From: Candidatus Woesearchaeota archaeon
GTDB lineage: Archaea; Nanobdellota; Nanobdellia; Woesearchaeales; UBA10216
Assembly (NCBI GenBank): GCA_018303115.1
Contig: JAGVYT010000013.1
Coordinates: forward strand, 1-42,812
DNA: 42,812 nt
Direction: 5' to 3'
The notes under the pieces are model-generated. The model saw nothing but the letters and a program-made list of their open reading frames with translations, ran no database searches and was not told the DNA's origin. Positions 7,967 to 17,757 of the stretch are shown piece by piece (within the stretch, counting starts at the first letter, position 1; each line of letters opens with the position of its first letter). Position numbers and translations under genes: made by a program.

Positions 7967-10645
7967 TTATAGCTCATTTAATTCCGCCCTGTCCTTCTTT
8001 TTCTTTTTCCATTTGAAGCCTTTTACAGCCCCTAACAGGGAAACATGTGGTGAAGTTTTGCTCGCCTTGAACCTTTTCATCAGCAGCGAGTTTGTAAGCA
8101 CGCTCACAGAGCTGAAAGCCATTGCTATCCCCGCTATTATCGGGTTAAGGAGAAAGCCGGTGAATGGGAACAGTATGCCTGCTGCTATGGGAATCCCGGC
8201 AGAATTGTAGAAGAAAGCCCAGAAGAGGTTTTGCTTTACCTTCCTTAAGGTGTAGCGGCTTAGCTCTATTGCGGTTATGACGTCCCGCAGGTCATTCTTT
8301 ACCAAAACAATATCGCCAGTTTCTATCGCAACGTCAGTTCCTGAGCCGATGGCTATTCCGATGTCTGCCTGCGCAAGGGCAGGGGCATCGTTTATTCCGT
8401 CTCCGACCATTGCCACTTTCAGCCCTTTCTGCTGCAGCTTCTTTATCTCATTTTCCTTCTCCTCTGGAAGCACTTCTGCAAGCGCCTCGTCTATTCCGAG
8501 CTGCTTTGCAATGGCAGCTGCTGTTTTCCTGTTATCGCCTGTCATCATCATTACCTTTTTTCCCATTCTGTGCAGCTGCTCAACAGCTTCTTTGGAATAG
8601 TCGCTAACAGTGTCGGCTACAGCTATGATTCCGGAAGTCTTTTTCCCGGCTGCAACCAGCATTACGGTTTTTCCTTCGCTTTCAAGCTTTTGCAGAGAGC
8701 CCTCAACGTTCTTGGTTTCCACTCCGAACTGCTCCATAAGCTTCCTGTTCCCCACAAGCACCTTTTTACCATTTATGACTGCGCTAACGCCTTTTCCTGT
8801 AATGGAGTTAAAATTTGTAATGCGGGGCAGCTTTAGCTTTTCCTTTTCAGCCGCCTTTACAATAGCGGCGCTTAATGGGTGCTCTGACTTTTTCTCGACA
8901 GCCGCTGCCAGCTTTAGTATTTCATTCCTGCTGCCATTGAATGCTGCCACGTCAGTGACTTCGGGCATTCCCCTTGTAAGTGTCCCTGTCTTGTCGAATA
9001 CTACCGCATCTACTTTTCCTGTTTTTTGCAGCGCCTCTGCGGTCTTGAAAAGTATCCCGTTTTGCGCTCCAAGCCCTGAACCAACCATTATCGCGGTTGG
9101 GGTTGCCAGACCGAGGGCGCATGGACAGGCAATGATTAAAACTGCAATGAATATTGTTAAGGCAAAGACAAATCCGAATCCCATGAAGTACCACACTAAG
9201 AAAGAAACTATTGCGATGACAACCACTGCCGGAACAAAGTAGGAAGAGATTGCATCTGCAAGTTTCTGGATAGGGGCTTTGCTTCCCTGCGCCTCCTCAA
9301 CGAGTTTTATTATCTGGGCAAGAACAGTGTCTTTCCCTACTTTCGTTGCCTTGAACATGAAGCTTCCTGTCTTGTTTATTGTAGCGCCGATTACAGCGCT
9401 GCCTTTTGCTTTCTCTACAGGGATGCTCTCCCCGGTAACCATTGACTCGTCAACAGATGAGTGGCCTTCCGTTACAGTGCCGTCAACAGGTATTTTCTGG
9501 CCAGGCTTGGCTATGACAATGTCTCCAACAATGACTTCGTCAATACCCACTTCAACCTCCTTTCCTTTCCTTAAAACAACTGCCTTTTTTGCCTGCAATC
9601 CGAGAAGCTTCTTTATCGCTTCTGAAGTTCTGCCTTTTGCTATGGCTTCTAAATATCTGCCGAGCAGGATGAACGCTATGAGAAGTCCTGCAATTTCGTA
9701 ATAGAGGTTGCTGTGGCCGTAGCCTGTGCTGCCGCTCCACATAATGATTGAGAGAACGAGGCTGTAAAGGTATGCTGCTCCTGTTCCAACTGCTATGAGC
9801 GTGTCCATGTTTGCAGTTCTGGTGCGGATAACTGAGGAAATTCCTTTGGTGAAGAATTCGTAACCTGCAAGCATTATCGGGGTTGTGAGGAGGAACTGGA
9901 TTAAGGCGATGTTTTCCTCAACAAATACGGGTATTGGCATGCCGAATACTGAACCCATGGCAAAGTAGAGCAGCGGCAGGCCGAAAACTATTGCCGCAGT
10001 CAAACGGAGGCGGAGCGAGCGCAGCTCTTTTTCCCGTGCTTTTTTTTCAACATCAGCGTCCTCGGAATATTCCTCCGGCTCATAACCGGCATTCCTTATT
10101 GCTTGCATTATTTTTTCAATTGTTGTCTGTTTCGGGTCATAAATTACAATGGCTCTTTCGATGGCAAAGCTTGCCTCAACGTTCAGAACTCCAGCTTGCT
10201 TTTTCAGGCTTGACTCAATGATTCCTGCGCAGTGCTGCGAATTCATCCCCCTTACTTTGAGGGTTATTTCAGAACCTTTCCCGCTGCTCTTGATTATGTC
10301 ATAGCCTGCTTTCTTAACAGCCGCCTCAATTGCCTGCTCGCCGGTTTTTGCAGCATCGTATTCAACGGATGCCTTTTCAGAAGCGTAGTTGACATTGGCA
10401 TTCACTACTCCGGGAACTTTTTTCAGTTCCTTCTCTATTCTTACGGCGCATGAAGCGCAGTGCATCCCTTCTATGGGCAGTATTTTTTTGGTCGCGGTTT
10501 TAGTTTCCTTACCGAGAAATTTATCGTGGCAGCTTTTGCTGCAGAAATAATGCTTCTTTCCATTCTTTACAGCAGAAAACTTGGCTGTCTTATCATCAAC
10601 CTCCATTCCGCAGCTCGGGTCTTTTGATTTCATTTTCACTTTCAT
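7967..10645 (-). CDS. copA: P1B-type heavy-metal (copper/silver) ATPase with N-terminal YHS/TRASH-like domain and two HMA domains
   Basis: DPSCGMEV...[30 protein letters not shown] ([14 protein letters not shown]); [19 protein letters not shown]. Confidence 0.95.
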   Translation of the reverse strand: MKVKMKSKDPSCGMEVDDKTAKFSAVKNGKKHYFCSKSCHDKFLGKETKTATKKILPIEGMHCASCAVRIEKELKKVPGVVNANVNYASEKASVEYDAAKTGEQAIEAAVKKAGYDIIKSSGKGSEITLKVRGMNSQHCAGIIESSLKKQAGVLNVEASFAIERAIVIYDPKQTTIEKIMQAIRNAGYEPEEYSEDADVEKKAREKELRSLRLRLTAAIVFGLPLLYFAMGSVFGMPIPVFVEENIALIQFLLTTPIMLAGYEFFTKGISSVIRTRTANMDTLIAVGTGAAYLYSLVLSIIMWSGSTGYGHSNLYYEIAGLLIAFILLGRYLEAIAKGRTSEAIKKLLGLQAKKAVVLRKGKEVEVGIDEVIVGDIVIAKPGQKIPVDGTVTEGHSSVDESMVTGESIPVEKAKGSAVIGATINKTGSFMFKATKVGKDTVLAQIIKLVEEAQGSKAPIQKLADAISSYFVPAVVVIAIVSFLVWYFMGFGFVFALTIFIAVLIIACPCALGLATPTAIMVGSGLGAQNGILFKTAEALQKTGKVDAVVFDKTGTLTRGMPEVTDVAAFNGSRNEILKLAAAVEKKSEHPLSAAIVKAAEKEKLKLPRITNFNSITGKGVSAVINGKKVLVGNRKLMEQFGVETKNVEGSLQKLESEGKTVMLVAAGKKTSGIIAVADTVSDYSKEAVEQLHRMGKKVMMMTGDNRKTAAAIAKQLGIDEALAEVLPEEKENEIKKLQQKGLKVAMVGDGINDAPALAQADIGIAIGSGTDVAIETGDIVLVKNDLRDVITAIELSRYTLRKVKQNLFWAFFYNSAGIPIAAGILFPFTGFLLNPIIAGIAMAFSSVSVLTNSLLMKRFKASKTSPHVSLLGAVKGFKWKKKKKDRAELNEL

Positions 10646-11533
10646 TTATACTCCGCAACTTCCCCCTCCCTCGGCTTTTGGCAGCAGTCCCTGCTGCCGT
10701 AAAGGCTCGTAAACATTAGCGCTCCAGCCGGAAGAGCTGGAGTATTTGCCGCCCATTATTTCTTCAGCATTGCTGAAATAATCCTTGCCGTTCAGGTTGT
10801 ATAAAGTTGCAGTTAACAGATACTGCTGCGGGAACCAGAGTGTGTTCGCCTGCAGTGCCAGGGTATAGAGTTCTTCCTCACTCATTCCCTGAGATGCTCC
10901 AAGCTCAAGAAGGGCAAGCATCGCTGCCCCGTGATTGCAGTCAGGGAAAGCGCTTGGGTTATTGCAGCACGGCCTGTAGCTGTTTTTTGATACTTTTTCC
11001 ACAAGTGATTGCTGCTGCGGGGTAAGCTTTATCAGCTCAAGCTTATTAAAGTAAGTCATTGCATCCTTCTTGCCAAGCGTCCAGCCGCCTGTTGCTGCAA
11101 GGTTTGCAACGCCCTGGTATTGTGCAGTCTCGTCAAGTATGGGGTTCTTGTTTGCAATGCCCAGCGGCCAAAGGATATTAAGGAGGAAATTTGCGTTTGC
11201 AGGGGTTAAAATAAGCTGCTCGCTGCTATGTTCTGTCAGCAGCTTGAGCTGCTCCACTGTAAGGCCGCCCCTTGCCCCGTAAAGCTGCCTGAATTTCTCA
11301 AAGTCTATTGCGCCGCTTTCAACGAGCTTCGGAATCACGTTTCCAAGCGCTATTTCAGTCTCAAAACCGTCCTCAGGGAAGATTCTGGATTTCAGTCCTG
11401 CAACGTCATCTGAAGCCTGCGCTTCCGAAGGGCTTTTTTCAAGATTTAAAAGAAAAGCTGCGGCAATAATAAAAAAAAGCGCTGCCGCATAATAGGGGCT
11501 TTTTTTAATTAGTGCAAAGGTAGAACGTTTCAT
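10646..11533 (-). CDS. exported Cys-rich protein of the CC...CxH...FPxQ family
   Basis: N-terminal hydrophobic segment; YRPCCNNPSAFPDCNHGAAMLALLELG...LWFPQQYLL; C-terminus GGGSCGV. Confidence 0.7.
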   Translation of the reverse strand: MKRSTFALIKKSPYYAAALFFIIAAAFLLNLEKSPSEAQASDDVAGLKSRIFPEDGFETEIALGNVIPKLVESGAIDFEKFRQLYGARGGLTVEQLKLLTEHSSEQLILTPANANFLLNILWPLGIANKNPILDETAQYQGVANLAATGGWTLGKKDAMTYFNKLELIKLTPQQQSLVEKVSKNSYRPCCNNPSAFPDCNHGAAMLALLELGASQGMSEEELYTLALQANTLWFPQQYLLTATLYNLNGKDYFSNAEEIMGGKYSSSSGWSANVYEPLRQQGLLPKAEGGGSCGV

Positions 11534-11619
11534 TATTCAAGGCTCAATGCAGCTTCTTTTTAAGTTTTTTTATATGCTGCCAACTCCAAGGCTTGTCAGC
11601 AGCCCGAGCAGAATTTTGC

Positions 11620-11655
11620 CTACTTTCCTCCGTCATCTCCGCAGCATCCCATCAT
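11620..11655 (-). CDS. possible 11-aa micropeptide MMGCCGDDGGK
   Basis: Manual translation; preceded by SD-like GGGGGTGAGA; sits within a same-strand gene run. Confidence 0.25.
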   Translation of the reverse strand: MMGCCGDDGGK

Positions 11656-11672
11656 TCTCACCCCCGCATACT

Positions 11673-12062
11673 TTATAGGGAATTGTCAATGATTTCCTTA
11701 ACATCTTTCTCAGCTTCAAATGATTCTTCTTTGCCGACTTCCGGAAAGAATTGCGACATAATAGCAGGTTTCATCCCTGCAATCTTTACTTTCCCTTTCT
11801 CCTCAATGACATTTATTTTGCATGGCATGCACAGGGATGTTAACCTGTTCTTGTTCAGGAAATGGTTTGCATGCCTGCCCGAACAAATTTCTATTATCTT
11901 CAACGGCTTTTGTTCAAATCCTTTTGCAGCCAGCCTTTCCTTAACGTCATAAATCTGGAATATAGACCAGCCTTTTTGTTCAGCTGCTTTCAAAACAGAC
12001 ACGACTGCGTTATCAAAACTTTTATCAGTTTCAACAATGTATGCAAAATCTTCTACTTTCAT
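11673..12062 (-). CDS. DUF302 domain protein
   Basis: FAYIVETDKSFDNAVVSVLKAAEQKGWSIFQIYDVKERLAAKGF...LKIIEICSGRHANHFL. Confidence 0.75.
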   Translation of the reverse strand: MKVEDFAYIVETDKSFDNAVVSVLKAAEQKGWSIFQIYDVKERLAAKGFEQKPLKIIEICSGRHANHFLNKNRLTSLCMPCKINVIEEKGKVKIAGMKPAIMSQFFPEVGKEESFEAEKDVKEIIDNSL

Positions 12063-12066
12063 GTTT

Positions 12067-12600
12067 TTACCTTTTCTTTTTAGACAAGCCCCTCCACATT
12101 TTTATTGCCCATAGGTAAACCAGTATTATCAACCCAACCAGCAGCATTACATAAAGGACATTTACAAAATTCCCGTATCCGTAACCGTATCCCCAGCTTC
12201 CCATCACGCCCTGCATCATGTTATTCATCCCCCCACTGCCTTTTATTGAGGAAGCGCCCATCATTCCGCCATTCCTTCCCATCATCATGTTCATCATTCC
12301 AGAGGACATTGCTGTTCTATCGCCGCAATAAAATGACTGTGCCATTCTCATGTGCATAAGCCTTAAAGTCTCAGAGCCTTCCCCCCCCATTAGCTCATCC
12401 ATTGCCTCATGCTCCTCTCCGGGGTGCATCTGCTCCATGTAATACTCGCCGATAAGTTCGAGCTGCTGCTCTGTAAGCTCGCTGCAGGGGGCCTTGCCTG
12501 CTATGATTTCCTCCGCTTTTTCAAAATCCCCATCAGAATGGGCTATTGCGGCAGCCGCCATCAGCAACAGCGCCAGTGCAACAGCCAATATTTTCATCAT
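12067..12600 (-). CDS. exported Met/His-rich protein with C-terminal TM, putative metal-binding
   Basis: Signal peptide ending AIAHS; LMHMRMAQSFYCGDRTAMSSGMMNMMMGRNGGMMG; C-terminal TM. Confidence 0.75.
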   Translation of the reverse strand: MMKILAVALALLLMAAAAIAHSDGDFEKAEEIIAGKAPCSELTEQQLELIGEYYMEQMHPGEEHEAMDELMGGEGSETLRLMHMRMAQSFYCGDRTAMSSGMMNMMMGRNGGMMGASSIKGSGGMNNMMQGVMGSWGYGYGYGNFVNVLYVMLLVGLIILVYLWAIKMWRGLSKKKR

Positions 12601-12677
12601 GTTTCCTCATTACGTATCCGTTTATGATATATCGTATTATGCAAAACTATTTAAATGTTTCTGTATTTCCAGCCGTC

Positions 12678-13094
12678 ATGGAGGAAATAAAGGTCACTAA
12701 TCTTGTAAAGTTTTATACGCTGCTTCTTCTGAAAAGAAGGCCCATGCACGGCTACGAGCTGATTAAGGAGCTTGAAAGATGCATGACAAAAAACATAAGC
12801 GCCAGCCACGTCTACCCTTTCCTCAAGACGCTGCAAAAAAACATGCTGATAGCCCTTAAGGAATCGGGCAAGAGGAAAAAAAAGCAGTATAAACTGACTA
12901 AAGAAGGTGAAAAGCTTGCGCATAAGCTAATTAATAGGTTTACAGAGATGGTGGAGATAAGCATAAACCCAAGGATAAGGGCATGCGCTCACTGCGGCTG
13001 CAAGATAGCTTCAGGAGGCCATAGGGAAAGAATTAAAAACGTGCTGCTTACCTTCTGTTGCAGCAGGTGTGCAGCTTCGTATAGGAAAAAATGA
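12678..13094 (+). CDS. PadR-family regulator with C-terminal TRASH-like Cys domain
   Basis: RRPMHGYELIKELER...SASHVYPFLKTLQKNMLIA...KKKQYKLTKEGEKL then CAHCGCKIASGGHRERIKNVLLTFCCSRCAASYRKK; ATG at 12678 is in frame with the longer ORF. Confidence 0.85.
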   Translation: MEEIKVTNLVKFYTLLLLKRRPMHGYELIKELERCMTKNISASHVYPFLKTLQKNMLIALKESGKRKKKQYKLTKEGEKLAHKLINRFTEMVEISINPRIRACAHCGCKIASGGHRERIKNVLLTFCCSRCAASYRKK

Positions 13095-13576
13095 AAAAGC
13101 AACAGCAGATAGGATACGGGCTAATAGGGCTTTCAATAGTGCTGCTTGTTGTTTTATCATTTGTAAAGGCAGATGTCGACAGACAGGGCGCTTTCCTGTG
13201 CGAAGCGGCAAGGGACAACCCGTCAGTTGACATGGGAGAATGCCCTGCGCACAAGAGCAGCACGTCCTGGTTTATAGTGGCTGCTTTCGGATTAGCTTTT
13301 CTTGTATTGGGTGCAGGCATCTACACGCTTTTTACTTCAAAAGAAATTGAAGCTAAAAAGGAATTTAAGGAAATAGATGAGTCAAAGCTCGGCGAGGAGG
13401 AAAAGAGGGTTTACGGGCTGCTTAAAAGCGGTAATGGCGCGAGCTACCAGACAGACCTTATAAAAGAGACCGGCTACAGCAAGGTCAAAATAACGCGAGT
13501 CCTTGACAAGATGGAGTCCAAGGATATTGTTGAGAGGAAAAGACGGGGCATGACAAACATAATAGTTCTTAAGTGA
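13091..13576 (+). CDS. membrane-anchored winged-HTH regulator
   Basis: Two hydrophobic segments then EEKRVYGLLKSGNGASYQTDLIKETGYSKVKITRVLDKMESKDIVERKRRGMTNIIVL. Confidence 0.75.
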   Translation: MKKQQQIGYGLIGLSIVLLVVLSFVKADVDRQGAFLCEAARDNPSVDMGECPAHKSSTSWFIVAAFGLAFLVLGAGIYTLFTSKEIEAKKEFKEIDESKLGEEEKRVYGLLKSGNGASYQTDLIKETGYSKVKITRVLDKMESKDIVERKRRGMTNIIVLK

Positions 13577-13588
13577 AACTAGTTTCAC
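13573..13588. promoter_or_regulatory. perfect 16-bp palindrome GTGAAACTAGTTTCAC, candidate operator
   Basis: Overlaps the stop codon of the upstream regulator gene and precedes the 13652 gene cluster. Confidence 0.55.
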
Positions 13589-13651
13589 CGTTACTTAATA
13601 AAGGGGTTTCAGGTTTTCTACCAGTAATTAAGCGTTTTGGAGGTAATAATT

Positions 13652-14281
13652 ATGAAAATTGAAAGACTAAGCATGTTGCTGCTGGTTGCGGCTTTGGCGG
13701 TTGTTTTGTTCAATTCCTTCCAGATAAGCCAGATGAAAGGAAGCAGCAGCATAACTGGTGCTGCGGTAATAAAAGTGAGTGAACAGGACGTTATACCGAA
13801 AGGGGTTCCAAAAATATACGGGAGCGAGCTGGGCGTAAGTTTTGATGACATTAGTTCTTTGAACCAGCAGCTTGCTGATGCCACTATAAACAAGCTTGGC
13901 GCCCTTGACCGCTCTATAGAGCTTCGGGGCGGGCAACTGCAGCGCTACATAGCAATTGCCTCAAAGATATCGTGCGAATACTGCTGTGGCGCCGCATCTA
14001 TAATATTCAGCAACGGGCAGGCAGCCTGCGGCTGCGCTCACAGCTATGCAATGAGGGGGGTTGCCAAATACCTTATTGAAAACCATGGTGATGAATACAG
14101 CGATGATGAAGTGCTTGAGGAGCTTGGGAAGTGGAAAACCCTGTTCTTTCCCTCCCAGTTGAGCCAGAAGGCAGAGGTGCTTTCCGAGAACGGGATTGAG
14201 CTGAATTACATCAATCTTGCCTCAAACAAATACCGCGGCATAGAACAGGGTGCAGGCGGCGGAATGGTTGGAGGTTGCTAA
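13652..14281 (+). CDS. exported Cys-rich protein of the CC...CxH...FPxQ family
   Basis: TM N-terminus; SCEYCCGAASIIFSNGQAACGCAHSYAMRGVAKYLIENHGD...LFFPSQ; ends GGGMVGGC; SD ggaggt upstream. Confidence 0.75.
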   Translation: MKIERLSMLLLVAALAVVLFNSFQISQMKGSSSITGAAVIKVSEQDVIPKGVPKIYGSELGVSFDDISSLNQQLADATINKLGALDRSIELRGGQLQRYIAIASKISCEYCCGAASIIFSNGQAACGCAHSYAMRGVAKYLIENHGDEYSDDEVLEELGKWKTLFFPSQLSQKAEVLSENGIELNYINLASNKYRGIEQGAGGGMVGGC

Positions 14282-14282
14282 A

Positions 14283-14558
14283 ATGGAGAAAGAATCAGGG
14301 ATAAAAATAAGCGGGAAGGGGCTGGCCAGCTACGCGATGCTGATAGTTGCGGTGTTGCTGCTTGTTGTTTCTGTTGTGCAGGCATACCAGATTGCAAGTA
14401 TCGGGAAAGCTGAAAACACTGACGCGAGCAGTGTGCTTGATACTGCTGGCTGGACAGAAGATGAGAAAATGAATTACGAAATGCACGGGATAATACCGGC
14501 GCGTGTTAAGAGCAGCTCGTCCAGCGCATCATCAGCAGGTATGGTCGGAGGCTGCTGA
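14283..14558 (+). CDS. small membrane-anchored protein ending SAGMVGGC
   Basis: Single TM; same C-terminal GMVGGC as the preceding gene. Confidence 0.65.
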   Translation: MEKESGIKISGKGLASYAMLIVAVLLLVVSVVQAYQIASIGKAENTDASSVLDTAGWTEDEKMNYEMHGIIPARVKSSSSSASSAGMVGGC

Positions 14559-14559
14559 T

Positions 14560-15036
14560 GTGAGGCTTTTACTTTTTTTGCTGATAACAACAATTGTAGC
14601 AGTGGCTGGCTGCGCTTCTAAAACAGCGACTGATGGGGGAGAGTTCGGAGAGATTGAATTCAAAAGCGCAGAAAACAAGGCCACAATCTTCAAATCTGCA
14701 AGTTGCGGCTGCTGCACAAATTATGTTGCTGGGCTTGAAAGAAAGGGCTTTGAAGTTGAGACAAGGAACATGAATGATTTGTCATCAATCAAGGCCAGGT
14801 ATGATATTCCCAGAACTATGGAAAGCTGCCACACAACAGTTGTAGGCGATTATTTCATAGAGGGGCATGTCCCTTTTGAGGCTGTCAGCAAGCTTCTTCA
14901 GGAAATGCCTGCTGTTGACGGAATAGCGCTGCCTGGCATGCCGGAAGGCTCTCCGGGAATGGTTGGCAAAAAGAGGGGTGCGTTTATAGTTTATTCGTTG
15001 TCAAACGGCAAGCATTCTGAGTTCATAAGAATTTAA
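14560..15036 (+). CDS. DUF411-family metal-binding lipoprotein
   Basis: GTG start gives VRLLLFLLITTIVAVAGC lipobox; ATIFKSASCGCCTNYVAGLERKGFEVE...MESCHTTVVGDYFIEGHVPFEAVSKLL. Confidence 0.85.
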   Translation: MRLLLFLLITTIVAVAGCASKTATDGGEFGEIEFKSAENKATIFKSASCGCCTNYVAGLERKGFEVETRNMNDLSSIKARYDIPRTMESCHTTVVGDYFIEGHVPFEAVSKLLQEMPAVDGIALPGMPEGSPGMVGKKRGAFIVYSLSNGKHSEFIRI

Positions 15037-15045
15037 GCGGGTCGA

Positions 15046-15582
15046 ATGAAAAAAACTGCTGTTATAATCGGGATTGTTTTAAGCTTGTTAACATCAATAG
15101 AAGGGGCTGTGGCTCATTGCCCTTTATGCACTGCCGGCATAGGCGCTGCAGCAGTTTCAGCAAGGTATTTCGGGCTTGATGCAAGCATCATAGGGGTGTT
15201 TGTCGGCGCTTTTGGGGTTTCGACAGGGCTTTGGATTGGAAGAAAAATAAAAAAGAAGTATATACGGTTTCAGCTGCCGCTCATAGTGTTGTCGTCTTTC
15301 GCATTAACGGTTCTGCCTTTGATGGGCCTGATAGACGAGCAGCTGGCCTTGCGCATGCTATGGGTTGGTTCGCCAGACACAGTTCTTAACAGGGTTTACT
15401 TTATTGACAAGATGTTGTTCGGCAGTGTTCTGGGGGCTGTAGTGTCGCTGGCTGCATTTTGGCTTCATCTTTATATTAAAAAAGCAAAAGGCAGGGTGGT
15501 TGTTCCTTTTCAGGGGGTTATCTTTACTCTTCTTTTGTTAGTTTTAACAGGAGCGGCTTTATTCTTTGCTGTAGGTGATTGA
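15046..15582 (+). CDS. polytopic membrane protein with AHCPLCTAG motif
   Basis: Signal/TM followed by HCPLCTAG; several hydrophobic segments. Confidence 0.65.
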   Translation: MKKTAVIIGIVLSLLTSIEGAVAHCPLCTAGIGAAAVSARYFGLDASIIGVFVGAFGVSTGLWIGRKIKKKYIRFQLPLIVLSSFALTVLPLMGLIDEQLALRMLWVGSPDTVLNRVYFIDKMLFGSVLGAVVSLAAFWLHLYIKKAKGRVVVPFQGVIFTLLLLVLTGAALFFAVGD

Positions 15583-15583
15583 G

Positions 15584-16084
15584 ATGGAAAAAGACGTTGA
15601 AAAATGGCTGAAAAAGGTTGAGGAAGTGAAGAAAGGGAATGTTGATTTGTCAAGGGATGAGGACTTGAGCCTGGCTCTGATGAATCTGATAAGCCTGGAA
15701 GAGCACTTTTATTTTACAGCGATGAAAACGGATAACTCAAAATATCTGGAAATGCTTGATTCTGTGAGAGCCCTAAGAAAAAAATTGTTGAGAAAAATTG
15801 TTACCAACCCAAAGGGTGAGGAGTGGTGCATAAGCAAACATTTGCTGGCTGCAAGCATGCGATTAATGGAGGTTGGCACAAAGGAGCTTGCCAAAAAGAA
15901 TGAAAATGAAGCTAACGTCTTTTTTAAGGCAGCTTTTGACCTGCACTCGCTGTTTTTCGCAATCAACACCAACCTTGTTGAAGCAAGAAAATTGGAGATT
16001 GAAACGGATAAATCTTCTGAAAATAATTTGATGAGCAGCTTTTCACGAATAATGAAAAAGATAATAGACTGCTGCAAGGAGTGA
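15584..16084 (+). CDS. hypothetical helical protein
   Basis: ORF in operon-like spacing; C-terminal DCCKE. Confidence 0.6.
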   Translation: MEKDVEKWLKKVEEVKKGNVDLSRDEDLSLALMNLISLEEHFYFTAMKTDNSKYLEMLDSVRALRKKLLRKIVTNPKGEEWCISKHLLAASMRLMEVGTKELAKKNENEANVFFKAAFDLHSLFFAINTNLVEARKLEIETDKSSENNLMSSFSRIMKKIIDCCKE

Positions 16085-16093
16085 GGTTGATTT

Positions 16094-16663
16094 ATGGAGA
16101 ATAGAAAAAAGGGGGCTGTTGTTAAAGCCGTATTTATTGGTTTACTGGCAGGCATTGCGTTGCTTTCTGTTTATTTCGTAGTAGTTTCACTGGCAAACTC
16201 TGTTGAGCATGCTGTTCAGGAGTTTTTCCGCATATGGCAGTGGATAACCGCCCTGGTGGCTGGTTTTGGAATCCAGGTGGGGCTTTACGCTTATATCCGG
16301 GAAGCTATTAAAATCAGGAAGCTTGCTGGCGCAACGACTTCTATCACCGCTGCTGGAGGCGTATCAACCAGTTCGATGCTTGCCTGCTGCGCACACCACT
16401 TAACAGACGTGCTTCCGATAATTGGAATTTCTGCAGCCAGCATATTCCTGAATAAATACCAGGAATCTTTCTTGTTAACAGGTGTTCTGTCAAATTTAGC
16501 GGGCATTCTCATAATGCTTAGAATAATGCAGACAAACCGCCTCTACAATGAGCAGAAAGGGGCTTTAAGGGCAATATTCAAAGTTAATCTTAGGAAGGTT
16601 TTGTATTTTGCCATACCTGCAAGCTTAATACTGATAGCGATAAGTTTTATCAAGACTCTTTAA
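16094..16663 (+). CDS. polytopic membrane protein with CCAHHLTD motif
   Basis: Hydrophobic segments; SMLACCAHHLTDVLPIIGISA. Confidence 0.65.
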   Translation: MENRKKGAVVKAVFIGLLAGIALLSVYFVVVSLANSVEHAVQEFFRIWQWITALVAGFGIQVGLYAYIREAIKIRKLAGATTSITAAGGVSTSSMLACCAHHLTDVLPIIGISAASIFLNKYQESFLLTGVLSNLAGILIMLRIMQTNRLYNEQKGALRAIFKVNLRKVLYFAIPASLILIAISFIKTL

Positions 16664-16673
16664 GGAAGCAAAA

Positions 16674-17096
16674 ATGAACGCAAAAATGTTGGTGTTATCA
16701 TTTATTGTTGTTATCGCTATTAGCGGCTGCAGCTCAATTCGGACAACTTCAGGCCAAAACGTGCAGATAAGCTCGTCAGAGTCTGCTATGGCATTTGAGG
16801 AAAAAACAAGCGAAGGCGAAGTAACGGTAAGTTTAATTCCTAAACATTATCAGGGAGTTCTTAAAGTGGATTACATCATAAACACCCATACCGCTGATTT
16901 GAGCAGAATAAACCTGCAGGAGCAGGTTTCTCTGAATACAAACGGCAAAAATATAAAACCCGTAAATTCGCCGTTGCTGAGCGGCCACCACGATTCTGGA
17001 ACGCTTGAATTTAATGTTGAAAAAATCAGCCTGCCTTTTGAAATAATTATGAAAAACATTCCTGATGTTAAGCTTAGGAAGATTATATGGGAATAA
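16674..17096 (+). CDS. putative lipoprotein
   Basis: MLVLSFIVVIAISGCSS lipobox. Confidence 0.6.
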   Translation: MNAKMLVLSFIVVIAISGCSSIRTTSGQNVQISSSESAMAFEEKTSEGEVTVSLIPKHYQGVLKVDYIINTHTADLSRINLQEQVSLNTNGKNIKPVNSPLLSGHHDSGTLEFNVEKISLPFEIIMKNIPDVKLRKIIWE

Positions 17097-17151
17097 TCAG
17101 TAATTAAAACATAAATTATTTAACAGGTAACTTTTGCCATAACAGGCATTA

Positions 17152-17757
17152 ATGGTTGCTTGCAAGGATTGCGGAAAGGAATTTGGGCAGCGCGAAAGCA
17201 TGGAGCAGCACTATGCTGCCAAGCATGATAAAGCCCCGTCTAACATTCCGCATTCTGCTCATAAAAAATCAAATAAAAAGCTTAGCTTCGCAGCAGTTGC
17301 CGTTGCAGCTGTTTTAATTATTGGCTATTTTGTATTTTTCAGTGACGGTGGTAGTGAGGCAAAGCCGTTAATTACAGGAAATTCAGACTACGAAATAAAC
17401 CTGGATGAAGTTCCGAAAAGGCCGATTCACTGGCACCCCAAGCTTACGATAATAATTAATGGGGAGCAGCGGCAGATACCAAGAAATCTCGGTGTTGGCA
17501 GTGTGGAGTATCCAGTGCATACGCATGAAGACGTTCCAATACTTCACTACGAAAGCAACAGGCCGACACCTGAAACAATGGTTTTAGGGTATTTTTTCCA
17601 TACAGTGTGGAGAAAGACGTTTGACAACAATTGCATCTTTGAATACTGCAACGGCCAGGATGGCAACCTTACAATGAGCGTGAATGGCGAGCCGAATCTT
17701 CAGTTTGACAAGTACATACCAAAGGATGGGGACGACATAGTAATCAGGTTTGAATAG
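17152..17757 (+). CDS. C2H2 zinc-finger / TM / extracytoplasmic His-rich domain protein
   Basis: CKDCGKEFGQRESMEQHYAAKH; TM AAVAVAAVLIIGYFVFF; PIHWHPKLTIIINGEQRQIP...VHTHEDVPILHYE. Confidence 0.7.
   Translation: MVACKDCGKEFGQRESMEQHYAAKHDKAPSNIPHSAHKKSNKKLSFAAVAVAAVLIIGYFVFFSDGGSEAKPLITGNSDYEINLDEVPKRPIHWHPKLTIIINGEQRQIPRNLGVGSVEYPVHTHEDVPILHYESNRPTPETMVLGYFFHTVWRKTFDNNCIFEYCNGQDGNLTMSVNGEPNLQFDKYIPKDGDDIVIRFE

Noticed and set aside
8277-9701. Long + strand ORFs (107, 210 and 140 aa) opposite the ATPase gene
   Set aside because: Antisense shadows of a confidently identified P1B ATPase with low-complexity Ser/Phe/Thr composition.
12546-12677. N-terminal extension of the PadR ORF (start at 12546)
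   Set aside because: Extension overlaps the divergent promoter and TATA box; PadR homology begins at MEEIKVTNLVKFYTLLLL (12678).
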